Origin: Curtobacterium sp. MCSS17_007
GTDB lineage: Bacteria; Actinomycetota; Actinomycetes; Actinomycetales; Microbacteriaceae
Length of the DNA: 64,000 bases
Assembly: GCF_003234175.2 (NCBI RefSeq)
Contig: NZ_CP126257.1
Location: 2,170,001-2,234,000 of the forward strand
Direction: 5' to 3'
Made by a program: the position numbers and the translations under genes. Of this stretch, positions 7,890-16,939 are shown in pieces. Each line of letters begins with the position of its first letter. Position 1 is the first letter of the stretch. The notes below the pieces were generated by a model that saw only the letters and a list, made by a program, of their open reading frames with translations, was not told the origin of the DNA and searched no databases.

Positions 7890-9647
7890 CTACGACACGA
7901 GCGGGCGGACGTCGGCGGCCAGGGCGTCGACCAGCGCCTGCGCCTCGGCGGGGGTGTCGGCCACCGTGTCGATGTAGACCTTCACCTTGGGCTCGGTACC
8001 GCTCGGGCGGACGATGACCCGTGCGCCGCCCTCGAGGTCGTAGCGCAGGATGTCGGACGGCGGGAACCCCTCGACCCCGTCGGAGTAGTCGGTCACGCCG
8101 ACGACGTCCAGGCCACCCAGCGACGTGGGCGCCGTCGACCGCAGGGACGCCATGATCTCCCCGATGCGCGAGAGGTCGTCCACGCGGGTCGACACCTGCC
8201 CGGAGGCGAACGCCCCGAACTCGGCGGCGAACGCGGCGAGCTGGTCGGCGATCGTCCTGCCGTCGGCGGCCAGCTCCACGGCGAGGTCGAGCAGCGCGAG
8301 GGCAGCCGAGATGCCGTCCTTGTCGCGCACGACGCCGGGGTCGACGAGGTACCCGAGCGCTTCCTCGTACCCGAACACCAGCCCGGGCACACGCGACACC
8401 CACTTGAAGCCGGTCAGCGTGTCCCGGTACCCGAGCCCGTGGCGCTCTGCCACGCGTGCGAGCGCGGGTGACGACACGATCGATGCGGCGAGCACGCCCG
8501 ACCCGTCCGACGGACCCGCGGCCTGTGCACGAGCGGCGGCGCGCCAGCCGAGCAGCCACCCGACCTCGTTGCCCGAGAGCCGACGGAACGAGCCCTGGCC
8601 GTCCGGGATCGCGAGGGCGAGACGGTCGGCGTCCGGGTCGTTCGCGATGACCAGGTCCGCGCCGACCGCGACGCCCTGCGCGACCGACAGGTCCATCGCG
8701 CCCGGTTCCTCCGGGTTCGGGAAGGACACCGTCGGGAAGGCCCCGTCCGGCTCGATCTGCTCGGGCACGACGACCGGTTCGGCGAAGCCCGCCGCGGCGA
8801 ACACGGCGCGCGCGGTCTCCCACCCGACCCCGTGCATGGCCGTGTAGACGACCTTCGGCTGCGCGTCGGCCGGGAGGGCCGGGGCCGGCACGGTCGCGGC
8901 CGTCGCCTCGACGTACGCCTCGACCAGGGCCGGGGTCGCCACCGTGTAGTCCGTCGCGCGCACGAGGTCGCGGACGTCGCCCGCCGCGACGGCGTCGATC
9001 GCCGCGGCGATCTCGCCGTCGACCGGCGGCACGATCTGCGAACCGTCGTCGTCGCCTCCGAGGTACACCTTGTAGCCGTTGTCGCGCGGCGGGTTGTGGC
9101 TCGCCGTCACCATCACGCCCGCCCCGACCCCGAGGTGGCGCACCGCGAACGCGAGCACCGGCGTGGGCAGCGCGGACGGCAGCAGGGTGACCTCGAGCCC
9201 GAGGCCGCGCATGACCTCGGCGGAGTCGCGGGCGAAGACGTCGGAGTTGACGCGGCCGTCGTACCCGATCACGACGCTGCGGTCGCGGCCGGTGTCGATG
9301 AGGAAGCGGGCGAGCCCCGCGGCGGCCTGCGTGACCACGACCCGGTTCATGCGCTGCGGCCCCGCACCGAGCTCGGCGCGGAGTCCCGCGGTGCCGAACG
9401 CGAGGCGCCCGGAGAAACGCTCGCGCAGCGAGTCCGCCGCGGCGGCGTCGCCGGACGAGGCGGACGCGACGAGCGCTTCCAGCTCGGCACGGGTCTCGCT
9501 GTCGGGGTCCTGCTCCGACCAGGACCTGGCGGCGGTGAGCACGGCCTCCAGACCGTCGGCGGCACCGCCGTCCGTCACGGGCTCGGTGCCCTCGCCGAGG
9601 TCGCCGTCCGCGATGGCACCGTCCGAGGCGCCCTCGTGCCGGGTCAC
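7890..9647 (-). CDS. Phospho-sugar mutase (phosphoglucomutase/phosphomannomutase family)
   Basis: 585 residues, starting GTG at 9647 and overlapping the stop of the nucleoside phosphorylase gene (GTGA). The four-domain alpha-D-phosphohexomutase motifs are all present: the phosphoserine loop VTASHNPPRDNGYKVY, the metal loop NDPDADRLALAI, the sugar loop GYEEALGYLVDP and the phosphate-binding RPSGTEPKVKVY. It interconverts sugar 1- and 6- (or 5-) phosphates. Its position behind purine nucleoside phosphorylase and beside deoA suggests it may isomerise ribose or deoxyribose 1-phosphate in place of a dedicated phosphopentomutase, since no deoB or deoC is in the window. That substrate choice is inferred from context only. 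Confidence 0.9.
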   Translation of the reverse strand: MTRHEGASDGAIADGDLGEGTEPVTDGGAADGLEAVLTAARSWSEQDPDSETRAELEALVASASSGDAAAADSLRERFSGRLAFGTAGLRAELGAGPQRMNRVVVTQAAAGLARFLIDTGRDRSVVIGYDGRVNSDVFARDSAEVMRGLGLEVTLLPSALPTPVLAFAVRHLGVGAGVMVTASHNPPRDNGYKVYLGGDDDGSQIVPPVDGEIAAAIDAVAAGDVRDLVRATDYTVATPALVEAYVEATAATVPAPALPADAQPKVVYTAMHGVGWETARAVFAAAGFAEPVVVPEQIEPDGAFPTVSFPNPEEPGAMDLSVAQGVAVGADLVIANDPDADRLALAIPDGQGSFRRLSGNEVGWLLGWRAAARAQAAGPSDGSGVLAASIVSSPALARVAERHGLGYRDTLTGFKWVSRVPGLVFGYEEALGYLVDPGVVRDKDGISAALALLDLAVELAADGRTIADQLAAFAAEFGAFASGQVSTRVDDLSRIGEIMASLRSTAPTSLGGLDVVGVTDYSDGVEGFPPSDILRYDLEGGARVIVRPSGTEPKVKVYIDTVADTPAEAQALVDALAADVRPLVS

Positions 9648-10471
9648 AGCGCCGCCACCACGCGGGCGAGGAGGTCGGCGATGACCGGTTCCGCCTGCTT
9701 GCCGGCCTCGAGCACCTCGGTGTGCGAGAGCGGGGTCTTCTGGATGCCCGCGGCGAGGTTCGTGATGAGGGAGAAGCCCAGGACCTCCATGCCGGCCTGC
9801 CGGGCGGCGATGGCCTCGAGCGCGGTCGACATGCCGACGATGTGCCCGCCGATCGCCTTCGCCATCTGGACCTCGGCCGGGGTCTCGTAGTGGGGGCCGC
9901 GGAACTGCGTGTAGACGCCTTCGTCGAGGGTCGGGTCGATCGACTTCGCGATCTCCCGCAGCCGCGCCGAGTAGAGGTCGGTCAGGTCGACGAACGTCGC
10001 GCCCTCGAGGGGGCTGTCCGCGGTGAGGTTGATGTGGTCGCTGATGAGCACCGGGGTGCCGGGCTTCCAGTGCTCCTTGATGCCACCGGCGCCGTTCGTC
10101 AGCACCATGATCGAGGCACCGGTGGCCGCGGCGGTGCGGACGCTGTGCACGACGCGACGGACGCCGTGGTTCTCGTAGTAGTGCGTCCGCGCACCGATGA
10201 CGAGTGCGTGGCGGCCGTCGCCGAGGCGGATCGACCGGACGGTGCCGGAGTGTCCGGGCACCGCCGAGGCGCTGAAGCCGGGGACCTCGGCCGCGGGGAT
10301 CTCGGACACCGTCTCGCCGACGATGTCGGCGGCCTTGCCCCAGCCGGATCCCAGTGTCAGGGCGATGTCGTGCCGCTCGATGCCGGACCGGTCGGCGATG
10401 ACGGCGGCGGCGTCGCGGGCGACCTCGAACGGGTCGGTGGCGGGGTCGTTCAGCGGGTTCTCCGTGCTCAT
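9644..10471 (-). CDS. Purine nucleoside phosphorylase (trimeric PNP type)
   Basis: 275 residues. Motifs include LTLGSGWGKAAD (phosphate loop), GARTHYYENHG, LTNGAGGIKEHWKPGTPVLISDHIN, YTQFRGPHYETPAEV and GMSTALEAIAARQAGMEVLGFSLITN, typical of the eukaryote-like trimeric PNP. It splits inosine and guanosine with phosphate to give the base and ribose 1-phosphate. The following gene overlaps by 4 nt, so the ribose 1-phosphate probably feeds the downstream mutase. On the minus strand TAGAGT stands 6 nt before the ATG, a possible leaderless start that would make this gene separately transcribed. Confidence 0.92.
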   Translation of the reverse strand: MSTENPLNDPATDPFEVARDAAAVIADRSGIERHDIALTLGSGWGKAADIVGETVSEIPAAEVPGFSASAVPGHSGTVRSIRLGDGRHALVIGARTHYYENHGVRRVVHSVRTAAATGASIMVLTNGAGGIKEHWKPGTPVLISDHINLTADSPLEGATFVDLTDLYSARLREIAKSIDPTLDEGVYTQFRGPHYETPAEVQMAKAIGGHIVGMSTALEAIAARQAGMEVLGFSLITNLAAGIQKTPLSHTEVLEAGKQAEPVIADLLARVVAAL

Positions 10472-10477
10472 GCCCCA

Positions 10478-10483
10478 ACTCTA
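10478..10483 (-). promoter_or_regulatory. Putative leaderless -10 of the purine nucleoside phosphorylase gene
   Basis: TAGAGT on the minus strand with 6 nt to the ATG at 10471. No convincing -35 is seen. Confidence 0.35.
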
Positions 10484-10503
10484 GAGGCAGTGTCGGGAGC
10501 CGC

Positions 10504-10782
10504 TCAGTGCTCCCCGAGCGCCCGGTCGACCGCCCCGGTGATCTCGCCCTGGTCGAAGTGGTTCCGGATCACGATGACCTCGGCGTAGGTGTCCCCGATC
10601 GCCTCGACGAACTCCGCGCTGGTGAGGATGACGTTCGCGTCCTCGGCCACGGCCCGCACCGACGCGATGTCGGCCGCCACGACGTCGGCAGCGAGCCCCA
10701 GGGCGTCGAGGGCCTTCTCCGCGTTCACCTTGAGGATCCCGCTCGACCCGATGCCCGCACCACAGATGGTCACGATCTTCAC
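10504..10782 (-). CDS. PTS IIB component, ascorbate/galactitol type, orphan
   Basis: 92 residues: a single IIB fold beginning MKIVTICGAGIGSSGILKVNAE. The cysteine in the ICGAG loop is the expected phosphocysteine. It starts GTG at 10782, overlapping the IIA stop. No membrane IIC gene is nearby, although ascorbate-type systems normally carry a UlaA-like IIC. It could serve a IIC encoded elsewhere, or act as a phosphorylation relay that reports PTS state to the surrounding nucleoside salvage genes. The fold assignment is good; the sugar or role is unknown. Confidence 0.82.
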   Translation of the reverse strand: MKIVTICGAGIGSSGILKVNAEKALDALGLAADVVAADIASVRAVAEDANVILTSAEFVEAIGDTYAEVIVIRNHFDQGEITGAVDRALGEH

Positions 10783-11225
10783 GCCGGTACCCCCATGATC
10801 GTCCGGACCTCGTCCGCCGAGGTCGCCGCCGCCAACCGGGCGGTGACCGTGTCGTCGTTGAACGTGTTCGCGATCTCGCCGATCGACTCGAGGTGCGTCC
10901 CCACCTCGGCCACCGCCAACCCGAGGACGACGGACACCGGGTCGTTGTGCGCGTGCCCGAACACCACCGGTTCACGGAGCGTCACGACCGCCAGGCCGTC
11001 GTGCCGCACGGACGGCCCGGGCCGGGCGTGCGCGAACGCGAGTCCGGGTGCGATGACGATGTAGGGACCGTGCTCGTGGACCAGGTCGATCATCGCGTCG
11101 GTGTAGGCCGGCGTGGCGGCGCCGGACGTCACGAGCGCACCGCCCGCGAGCCGGAGCGCGTCACGCCACGACGACGCGGTCGCCCCGAGCACGACGGCCT
11201 CGTCCGGCAGCGGTGGCAGGGGCAT
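10779..11225 (-). CDS. PTS IIA component, mannitol/fructose-ascorbate type, orphan
   Basis: 148 residues of the EIIA type-2 fold. The phospho-histidine lies in GLAFAHARPG near residue 66. Further matches are VVTLREPVVFGHAHNDPVSVVLGLA and the C-terminal EVRTIMG. The gene follows the adenosine deaminase gene by 3 nt and overlaps the IIB gene by 4 nt, so all three are co-translated. It should take phosphate from HPr, which is encoded at 56206 in this window. The absence of a IIC next to it is unusual. Confidence 0.83.
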   Translation of the reverse strand: MPLPPLPDEAVVLGATASSWRDALRLAGGALVTSGAATPAYTDAMIDLVHEHGPYIVIAPGLAFAHARPGPSVRHDGLAVVTLREPVVFGHAHNDPVSVVLGLAVAEVGTHLESIGEIANTFNDDTVTARLAAATSADEVRTIMGVPA

Positions 11226-11228
11226 CGC

Positions 11229-12341
11229 CTAGGCCTCCTGGTGTCCGGCCGTGATCGTGGCGATGATCTCCTCGCGGTCCTCCAGCGGGAGGAACGAACC
11301 GAGCGCGGCGTTGATCTGGAACGCGGCGAGGTCGTCGAGGTCGTACCCGAAGGTGCCGGCGAGGAGCGCGAGCTCCTTCGACAGCGAGGTGCGGCTCATG
11401 AGGCGGTTGTCGGTGTTGACCGTCACGCGGAAGCCGAGCTGGTAGAGCACGTCGAACGGGTGGTCGGCGAGGTCGTCGCCCCACGCGGCGATCGCACCCG
11501 TCTGCAGGTTCGACTGCGGTGCGACCTCGAGCGGGATCTCGCGGTCGCGGACCCACGAGGCGACCTCGCCGAGCGACGCCAGGGTCGAGCCGTCGCCGGC
11601 GTCGGACAGGGAGATGTCCTCGAAGATGCGGACGCCGTGGCCGAGTCGGAGCGCACGGCCGTCCACCAGCGCCGAGCGGATCGAGGCGAGGCCGTCCGCC
11701 TCACCCGCGTGCACGGTCACCGGGAACAGCTCGGACGCGAGGTACTCGAACGCCGCGCGGTGGTTCGCGGGCGGGAAGCCGACCTCTGCCCCCGCGATGT
11801 CGAAGCCGACGACGCCGCGGTCGCGGTGCCGCACGGCGAGCTGCGCGATCTCGAGGGACCGGTCGGCGTGCCGCATCGCGGTGACCAGCTGCCCGATGCG
11901 GATCGAGCCGCCCGCGGCGTCGACGGCCTCGGTGATGCCCGCCTGGACCGCCTCGACCGTCTCGTCGAGCGTCAGCCCACCGCGCAGGTGCTGCTCCGGC
12001 GCCCACCGGATCTCGCCGTAGACGACACCGTCGGCGACGAGGTCCTCCACGAACTCCTTGGCGACGCGGTGGAGCTGCGGCGCGGTCTGCATCACCGAGA
12101 CGGTGACGTCGAAGGTCTTCAGGTACTCGACGAGCGACCCGGAGTCCGCCTGGTCCGCGAACCACTGCCCGAGCGCGTCGGGGTCGGTGGTCGGCAGCTC
12201 GATGCCCGCCTCGTCCGCCAGCGCCACGATCGTCGCGGGACGCAGACCGCCGTCGAGGTGGTCGTGCAGGGAGACCTTCGGCAGGTCGTCGATGACCGCC
12301 CCGGCGTCGGGAAGGCGGTGGGTCGGGGCGTCGGCGCTCAT
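11229..12341 (-). CDS. add: Adenosine deaminase
   Basis: 370 residues from ATG at 12341, chosen because GGAG lies 4-5 nt upstream. Zinc and catalytic motifs are SLHDHLDGG (HxH), HAGEADG (His/Glu), LGHGVR and NTDNRLMS, as in the metal-dependent amidohydrolase family. It converts adenosine or deoxyadenosine to inosine or deoxyinosine and ammonia, and so feeds the purine nucleoside phosphorylase made further along the same cluster. A strong hairpin separates it from deoA, and TAGCCT lies 7 nt ahead of the start, so it may have its own promoter. The cytosolic enzyme appears complete. Confidence 0.93.
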   Translation of the reverse strand: MSADAPTHRLPDAGAVIDDLPKVSLHDHLDGGLRPATIVALADEAGIELPTTDPDALGQWFADQADSGSLVEYLKTFDVTVSVMQTAPQLHRVAKEFVEDLVADGVVYGEIRWAPEQHLRGGLTLDETVEAVQAGITEAVDAAGGSIRIGQLVTAMRHADRSLEIAQLAVRHRDRGVVGFDIAGAEVGFPPANHRAAFEYLASELFPVTVHAGEADGLASIRSALVDGRALRLGHGVRIFEDISLSDAGDGSTLASLGEVASWVRDREIPLEVAPQSNLQTGAIAAWGDDLADHPFDVLYQLGFRVTVNTDNRLMSRTSLSKELALLAGTFGYDLDDLAAFQINAALGSFLPLEDREEIIATITAGHQEA

Positions 12342-12348
12342 GCGCTCC

Positions 12349-12354
12349 AGGCTA
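12349..12354 (-). promoter_or_regulatory. Putative -10 immediately upstream of add
   Basis: TAGCCT on the minus strand, 7 nt before the add ATG and downstream of the deoA hairpin. It would allow add and the genes behind it to be transcribed apart from deoA. It overlaps the region just before the GGAG ribosome-binding site, so it is a weak call. Confidence 0.3.
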
Positions 12355-12410
12355 TCGGTGGTCGCCGAATCCGCGCAGGAGCCTGTGGACAACGGGACCC
12401 CTGACGCACT

Positions 12411-12442
12411 GGAGGCTCCCCACAGCGCGGTGGGGAGCCTCC
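12411..12442 (-). terminator. Hairpin between deoA and add
   Basis: A 13-bp perfect stem (12411-12423 with 12430-12442) and a 6-nt loop lie just past the deoA stop. The arm GGAGGCTCCCCAC is GC-rich. No U-tract follows, as is common in high-GC actinobacteria. It may terminate or attenuate the upstream nucleoside-uptake transcript. Confidence 0.7.
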
Positions 12443-12459
12443 GTCCGGGCGGTGCGCGA

Positions 12460-13749
12460 TCAGGCCGTGATGCGCTCGCGGACGATCGGCCCGCGCTGCT
12501 CGGCCGCCTCGCCGACCGCCCAAGCGCCCTCGAGCGACTCGAGCGCCCGTCCGAAGCGCGCGGGCTCGTCGGTGTGCAGCGTCCAGAGCGGCTGCCCCGC
12601 GGTCACGGTGTCGCCCGGCTTGACGTGCAACTCGATGCCCGCACCGGCCTGCACGGGGTCCTGTGCCCGGGCACGGCCGGCCCCGAGGCGCCACGCCGCG
12701 ATGCCGAACGGCAGGGCGTCCTGCTGCACGAGCACGCCGGACTCCGTCGCGGTCACGACGTGCTGCTCACGGGCGACCGGCAGGGCCGCCGCCGGGTCAC
12801 CGCCCTGTGCCTCGATCATCCGTCGCCAGGTGTCCATGGCTCGGCCGTCGGCCAGCGCCGCGGCGGGGTCGGCGTCGGGCAGACCGGCCAGGCGCAGCAT
12901 CTCCTCTGCGAGCGAGACGGTGAGCGACACGACGTCGGCCGGTCCACCGCCGGCGAGGACCTCGACCGACTCGCGGACCTCGAGCGCGTTGCCGATGGTG
13001 AGGCCGAGCGGGACCTCCATGTCGGTGAGCAGCGCCGAGGTCGACACCCCGGCGTCGTTCCCCAGGTCGACCATCGTCTGCGCGAGCTCCCGCGACGCCT
13101 CGTAGGTGGGCATGAACGCACCGGAGCCGAACTTCACGTCGAGCACGAGCGCACCCGTGCCCTCGGCGATCTTCTTCGACATGATGCTCGACGCGATGAG
13201 CGGGATGCACTCGACGGTGCCGGTGATGTCACGGAGCGCGTAGAGCTTCTTGTCCGCCGGGGCCAGCCCGGAACCGGCGGCGCAGATGACCGCTCCGACG
13301 TCCGACAGCACCTGCATCATGCGGTCGTTCGAGATCGATGCCTGCCAACCGGCGATCGACTCGAGCTTGTCGAGCGTGCCGCCGGTGTGGCCGAGCCCGC
13401 GCCCGGACAGCTGCGGGACGGCCACGCCGAACGAGGCCACGAGCGGTGCGAGCGGCAGCGTGATCTTGTCACCGACCCCGCCGGTCGAGTGCTTGTCGAC
13501 CGTCGTCTTGCCGAGAGAGCCGAACGACATCCGCTCCCCCGACGCGATCATCGCGAGCGTCAGGTCCTTGATCTCCCGCCGCTCCATGCCGTTGAGGAAG
13601 ATCGCCATCGCCAGCGCCGCCATCTGTGGGTCCTCGACGTACCCGCGGGTGTAGGCGTCGACGAGCCAGTCGATCTCGGCGGTGGAGAGGGCGTCACCCG
13701 AGCGCTTCGTGCGGATGAGGTCGACGGTGTCGAACGGTTCGACGGCCAT
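12460..13749 (-). CDS. deoA: Thymidine (pyrimidine-nucleoside) phosphorylase
   Basis: 429 residues. The N-terminal helical domain is followed by the signature SGRGLGHTGGTLDKLESIAGW, the phosphate-binding KTTVDKHSTGGVGDKITLPLAP and LDVKFGSGAFM. The C-terminal alpha/beta domain ends near LESLEGAWAVG. It phosphorolyses thymidine and deoxyuridine to the base and deoxyribose 1-phosphate. The start is 1 nt past the cdd stop, so it is coupled to cytidine deaminase, which makes its uridine-type substrates. All expected motifs are intact. Confidence 0.94.
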   Translation of the reverse strand: MAVEPFDTVDLIRTKRSGDALSTAEIDWLVDAYTRGYVEDPQMAALAMAIFLNGMERREIKDLTLAMIASGERMSFGSLGKTTVDKHSTGGVGDKITLPLAPLVASFGVAVPQLSGRGLGHTGGTLDKLESIAGWQASISNDRMMQVLSDVGAVICAAGSGLAPADKKLYALRDITGTVECIPLIASSIMSKKIAEGTGALVLDVKFGSGAFMPTYEASRELAQTMVDLGNDAGVSTSALLTDMEVPLGLTIGNALEVRESVEVLAGGGPADVVSLTVSLAEEMLRLAGLPDADPAAALADGRAMDTWRRMIEAQGGDPAAALPVAREQHVVTATESGVLVQQDALPFGIAAWRLGAGRARAQDPVQAGAGIELHVKPGDTVTAGQPLWTLHTDEPARFGRALESLEGAWAVGEAAEQRGPIVRERITA

Positions 13750-13750
13750 G

Positions 13751-14260
13751 TCAGTGCTCCTGCTGGTAGGTGGCGAGGGTGCGCGGGCCGAACGCGTCGG
13801 GCAGCACCTGGTCCATCGTCCGGATGCCCGAGACGGTCTCGAGGAGCATGCCCTCGGTCGAGTGCTCGAACAGCAGCTGCCGGCAACGCCCGCACGGCAT
13901 GAGCGTCGCGCCGTCGCCGTCCACGCACGTGAAGGCGACGAGCTTGCCGCCGCCGGTCATGTGCAGCTGCGAGACGAGCGAGCACTCGGCGCACAGGGTG
14001 ACCCCGTACGACGCGTTCTCGACGTTGCAGCCCGAGACGATGCGACCGTCGTCGGTGAGCGCCGCTGCGCCCACCGGGAACGACGAGTACGGCACGTACG
14101 CCCGTCGCATGGCGGCGGTCGCGGCGTCCCGCAGGGCGCTCCAGTCGACGTCGACGCTCGCGTCGGCCGCGAGGCCGGTGTCGGCCGGGAGGCTCGTGGC
14201 GGCGTCCGCCCCGGTGGTGTCGGTGACCACTCGGTCACCGGATCCGTTCGTGTGGGTCAC
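13751..14260 (-). CDS. cdd: Cytidine deaminase
   Basis: 169 residues. The zinc site is CNVENASYGVTLCAEC with the catalytic glutamate in CAEC, plus PCGRCRQLL. The first ~35 residues (MTHTNGSGDRVVTDTT..) are an extra low-complexity extension compared with the usual ~130-residue enzyme, and a later GTG start (VVTDTT or after) cannot be excluded. It deaminates cytidine and deoxycytidine to uridine and deoxyuridine. It lies 19 nt after the second permease and 1 nt before deoA, in the same operon as the nucleoside importer. Confidence 0.92.
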   Translation of the reverse strand: MTHTNGSGDRVVTDTTGADAATSLPADTGLAADASVDVDWSALRDAATAAMRRAYVPYSSFPVGAAALTDDGRIVSGCNVENASYGVTLCAECSLVSQLHMTGGGKLVAFTCVDGDGATLMPCGRCRQLLFEHSTEGMLLETVSGIRTMDQVLPDAFGPRTLATYQQEH

Positions 14261-14279
14261 GTGTGGTGCCTCCAGCCCG

Positions 14280-15566
14280 TCAGCTCTTGATGTACGGCTT
14301 GCCGGCGGCCGCCGGCCCGCGCGACTGCCCGACCAGGCCTGCGACGGCGAAGATCGTGACGACGTAGGGCAGCATGAGCAGGAACTCGCTCGGCACGGGC
14401 GAGTCGATCGCGCCGAGGATGTTCTGCAGGTTCGACGCGAAGCCGAACAGCAGCGCCGCGAGCGTCGCCCGGATCGGGTCCCAGCGACCGAAGATGACGG
14501 CGGCCAGGGCGATGTAGCCCGCGCCGGCGGTCATGTCCTTCGTGAACGGGCCGACCGCGTCAAGCGTGAAGTACGCACCGCCGAGACCGGCGATCGCGCC
14601 GGCGAGCGACACGTTCCAGAACCGCGTCCGGGCGACGTTGATGCCGACGGTGTCCGCGGCCTGCGGGTGCTCGCCGACCGCGCGGAGGCGCAGGCCCCAG
14701 CGGGTCTTGAACAGTGCGAAGGTGACGACCGCGACGGCGACGTAGGCCAGGTAGACGACGACCGTCTGCTCGAAGAACACCGGGCCGATGACCGGGATCT
14801 GGTGCAGGACCGGGATCTCGAGCTTCGGGAAGCGCACGCCGACGTTGAGCGTCTGCTCGTTCGGCGAGAGCACCTGCGAGTAGAGGAAGCCGGTCAGGCC
14901 GGAGATGAACGCGTTGATGACGACACCGACGATGACCTGGTCGACCAGGTACTTGATGCTGAACGCCGCGAGGACGAACGACACCAGGACGCCGGCGATC
15001 AACGCGCCGACGAGGCCGACCCACGCCGAGCCGGTGAGCGAGGCGATCATCGCGGAGGTGAACGCCCCGGCGAGGAACTGGCCCTCGATCGCGATGTTGA
15101 CGACGCCGACGCGCTCGGAGATCACACCGCCGAGGGCACCGAACACGAGCGGGACGCTCAGGCCGAGGGCACCGACGAGCAGACCGGGGACCGGGATGGT
15201 GTCGCCGGCGGCCGACCACGTGAGGAAGCCGACGACGAAGACGACCGCGAACACCGCGGTCAGCCAGAGCGGGATCCGACGGGACGCGCGGACCTCGACG
15301 ACGGCGTACACGGTGGCCAGGGCCAGCAGGACGATGACGACGATGCCGGTGCCGGTCGCGGGGAGCGGGACGTTCGGCAGCGCGAAGAAGTCGCCGCCGT
15401 TCGCCAGGCGGAACGTGGTGTCACCGGCGCGGTGCAGCACGCCGAAGAACAGCAGCGCGAGCAGGGTGAACACGCCGAAGCCGATCGGGGCCTTCCAGCT
15501 CCGGGTCGTCTCGATCGGACGGTCGGACAGCGCCGGTGCGGGCGCCGCGGTGGTGGTGGTGCTCAT
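14280..15566 (-). CDS. Nucleoside ABC transporter permease (second)
   Basis: 428 residues from the ATG at 15566, which overlaps the first permease stop (ATGA). Reading further upstream in this frame gives only Arg-rich nonsense. About ten membrane helices belong to the BPD_transp_2 (branched-chain/simple sugar) family, with the conserved GGVISERVGVVNIAIEGQFLAGAF and FKTRWGLRLRAVGEHPQAADTVGIN cytoplasmic loop that contacts the ATPase. Together with the neighbouring permease, ATPase and BMP-type lipoprotein it forms an importer resembling BmpA/NupQ nucleoside systems. Substrate is inferred from the salvage enzymes encoded directly behind it. Confidence 0.9.
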   Translation of the reverse strand: MSTTTTAAPAPALSDRPIETTRSWKAPIGFGVFTLLALLFFGVLHRAGDTTFRLANGGDFFALPNVPLPATGTGIVVIVLLALATVYAVVEVRASRRIPLWLTAVFAVVFVVGFLTWSAAGDTIPVPGLLVGALGLSVPLVFGALGGVISERVGVVNIAIEGQFLAGAFTSAMIASLTGSAWVGLVGALIAGVLVSFVLAAFSIKYLVDQVIVGVVINAFISGLTGFLYSQVLSPNEQTLNVGVRFPKLEIPVLHQIPVIGPVFFEQTVVVYLAYVAVAVVTFALFKTRWGLRLRAVGEHPQAADTVGINVARTRFWNVSLAGAIAGLGGAYFTLDAVGPFTKDMTAGAGYIALAAVIFGRWDPIRATLAALLFGFASNLQNILGAIDSPVPSEFLLMLPYVVTIFAVAGLVGQSRGPAAAGKPYIKS

Positions 15567-16939
15567 GCGGCGACCGCCTTCCGGGAGTTCTTCGCGGCAC
15601 GACCGCGACGACGCGCACCCGGCTGCGGGATGCGGAAGATCGCACGGACGAGCGGCGGTGCGGCGATGAACAGGACGATGAGCGCCTGGATCACGCCGAC
15701 GATGTCGATCGGGATGTCGTTCGCGGCCTGCATGGCGTAGCCGCCGTTCTTCAGCACGCCGAACAGGATCGCGGCCCAGAACACGCCCCACGGCTTCGAA
15801 CGACCGAGGAGGGCGACCGTGATCGCGTCGAAGCCGATGCCGGCGTCGATGCCCGAGGTGAAGCCCGAGGTCACGGCGCCCTGCACCTGGTAGGCGCCGG
15901 CGATGCCGACGAGCGCCCCCGAGATGACCATCACCCAGATGGTGAGCGCGGGGACGCTCATGCCGGCGACGCGGGCGGCACGCGGGTTCTCACCGATCGT
16001 GCGGAACCGGAAGCCGAGCGAGGACTTGTTGACGAGCCACCACACCACGACCACGGCGACGAGCGCGACGACGAAGCCGAGGTCGATGCCGTACCGCGGG
16101 CCGAACAGCGCCGGGAACACCGCGCTCTCCTTCGTGGCGGGCGAGATCGGGTTCGAGCTCCCCGGGGCCTGCAGCAGGCCCGGGGTGCGGAGCAGGTAGC
16201 TGACCAGGTAGAGCGCGACGTAGTTGAGCATGATCGTCAGGACGACCTCGTTGGCACCGGTGCGGGCCTTGAGGACACCGACCAGGCCGCCCCAGACCGC
16301 ACCGCCGACGATGCCGGCGACGACGGTGAGCGGGATGTGGATCGCGGCGGGACCGTCGAAGGAGAAGCCGACCCAGCCCGCGGCCGCGGCGCCGATGAGG
16401 ATCTGCCCCTGACCGCCGATGTTGAACAGGCCGGCGCGGAACGACAGGGCGATGCCGAGACCGGCGGCGATCAGCGGGACGGAGTAGTCCACCGAGCGCG
16501 TGATCGGGGCGATCGCCTGGGCGAAGGAGCTCGCACCGAAGTTGACGACCGAGCCCTGGAAGAGCGACTTGTACGCCCCGCCGACCGCGGTGCCGACGGC
16601 CTGGAAGGTGTCGGTCGGGCGGGCGAAGAAGTACCCGGCTGCTGCGCGGACGTTCTCGTCGGTGACGGCGATCAGGATGCCGCAGGCGACGAGGGCGAGC
16701 ACGACGGCCAGGACCGTGACGAGCACGGAGCCGTTGACGATGCTCTGCAGCGCGGTGCTCCAGCGGTCACCGCCGGCGGCCCGGCGCTCGGTGTCGTCGG
16801 CCGAGTCCGTCATGAGGTGCGGGGTGCCCTCGACGTCCTGCAGGCGGTCGTCGGTGGGCGCCTCGGTCGGGGTCGCCGACGTGCGGTCGTGCTCGGCCGG
16901 GGTGGCCGGCTGCGTGTTGTCTGGCGTGGGGGTGCTCAC
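15563..16939 (-). CDS. Nucleoside ABC transporter permease (first)
   Basis: 458 residues. A hydrophilic, Pro/Thr/Glu-rich N-terminus of about 65 residues precedes the first helix. The family motifs are ALSFRAGLFNIGGQGQILIGA and KSSLGFRFRTIGENPRAARVAGM (ATPase-contact loop). It overlaps both its upstream ATPase gene and its downstream partner by 4 nt. It should pair with the second permease as a heterodimeric channel in the cytoplasmic membrane. The long N-terminal tail is beyond the usual family length. Confidence 0.9.
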   Translation of the reverse strand: MSTPTPDNTQPATPAEHDRTSATPTEAPTDDRLQDVEGTPHLMTDSADDTERRAAGGDRWSTALQSIVNGSVLVTVLAVVLALVACGILIAVTDENVRAAAGYFFARPTDTFQAVGTAVGGAYKSLFQGSVVNFGASSFAQAIAPITRSVDYSVPLIAAGLGIALSFRAGLFNIGGQGQILIGAAAAGWVGFSFDGPAAIHIPLTVVAGIVGGAVWGGLVGVLKARTGANEVVLTIMLNYVALYLVSYLLRTPGLLQAPGSSNPISPATKESAVFPALFGPRYGIDLGFVVALVAVVVVWWLVNKSSLGFRFRTIGENPRAARVAGMSVPALTIWVMVISGALVGIAGAYQVQGAVTSGFTSGIDAGIGFDAITVALLGRSKPWGVFWAAILFGVLKNGGYAMQAANDIPIDIVGVIQALIVLFIAAPPLVRAIFRIPQPGARRRGRAAKNSRKAVAA

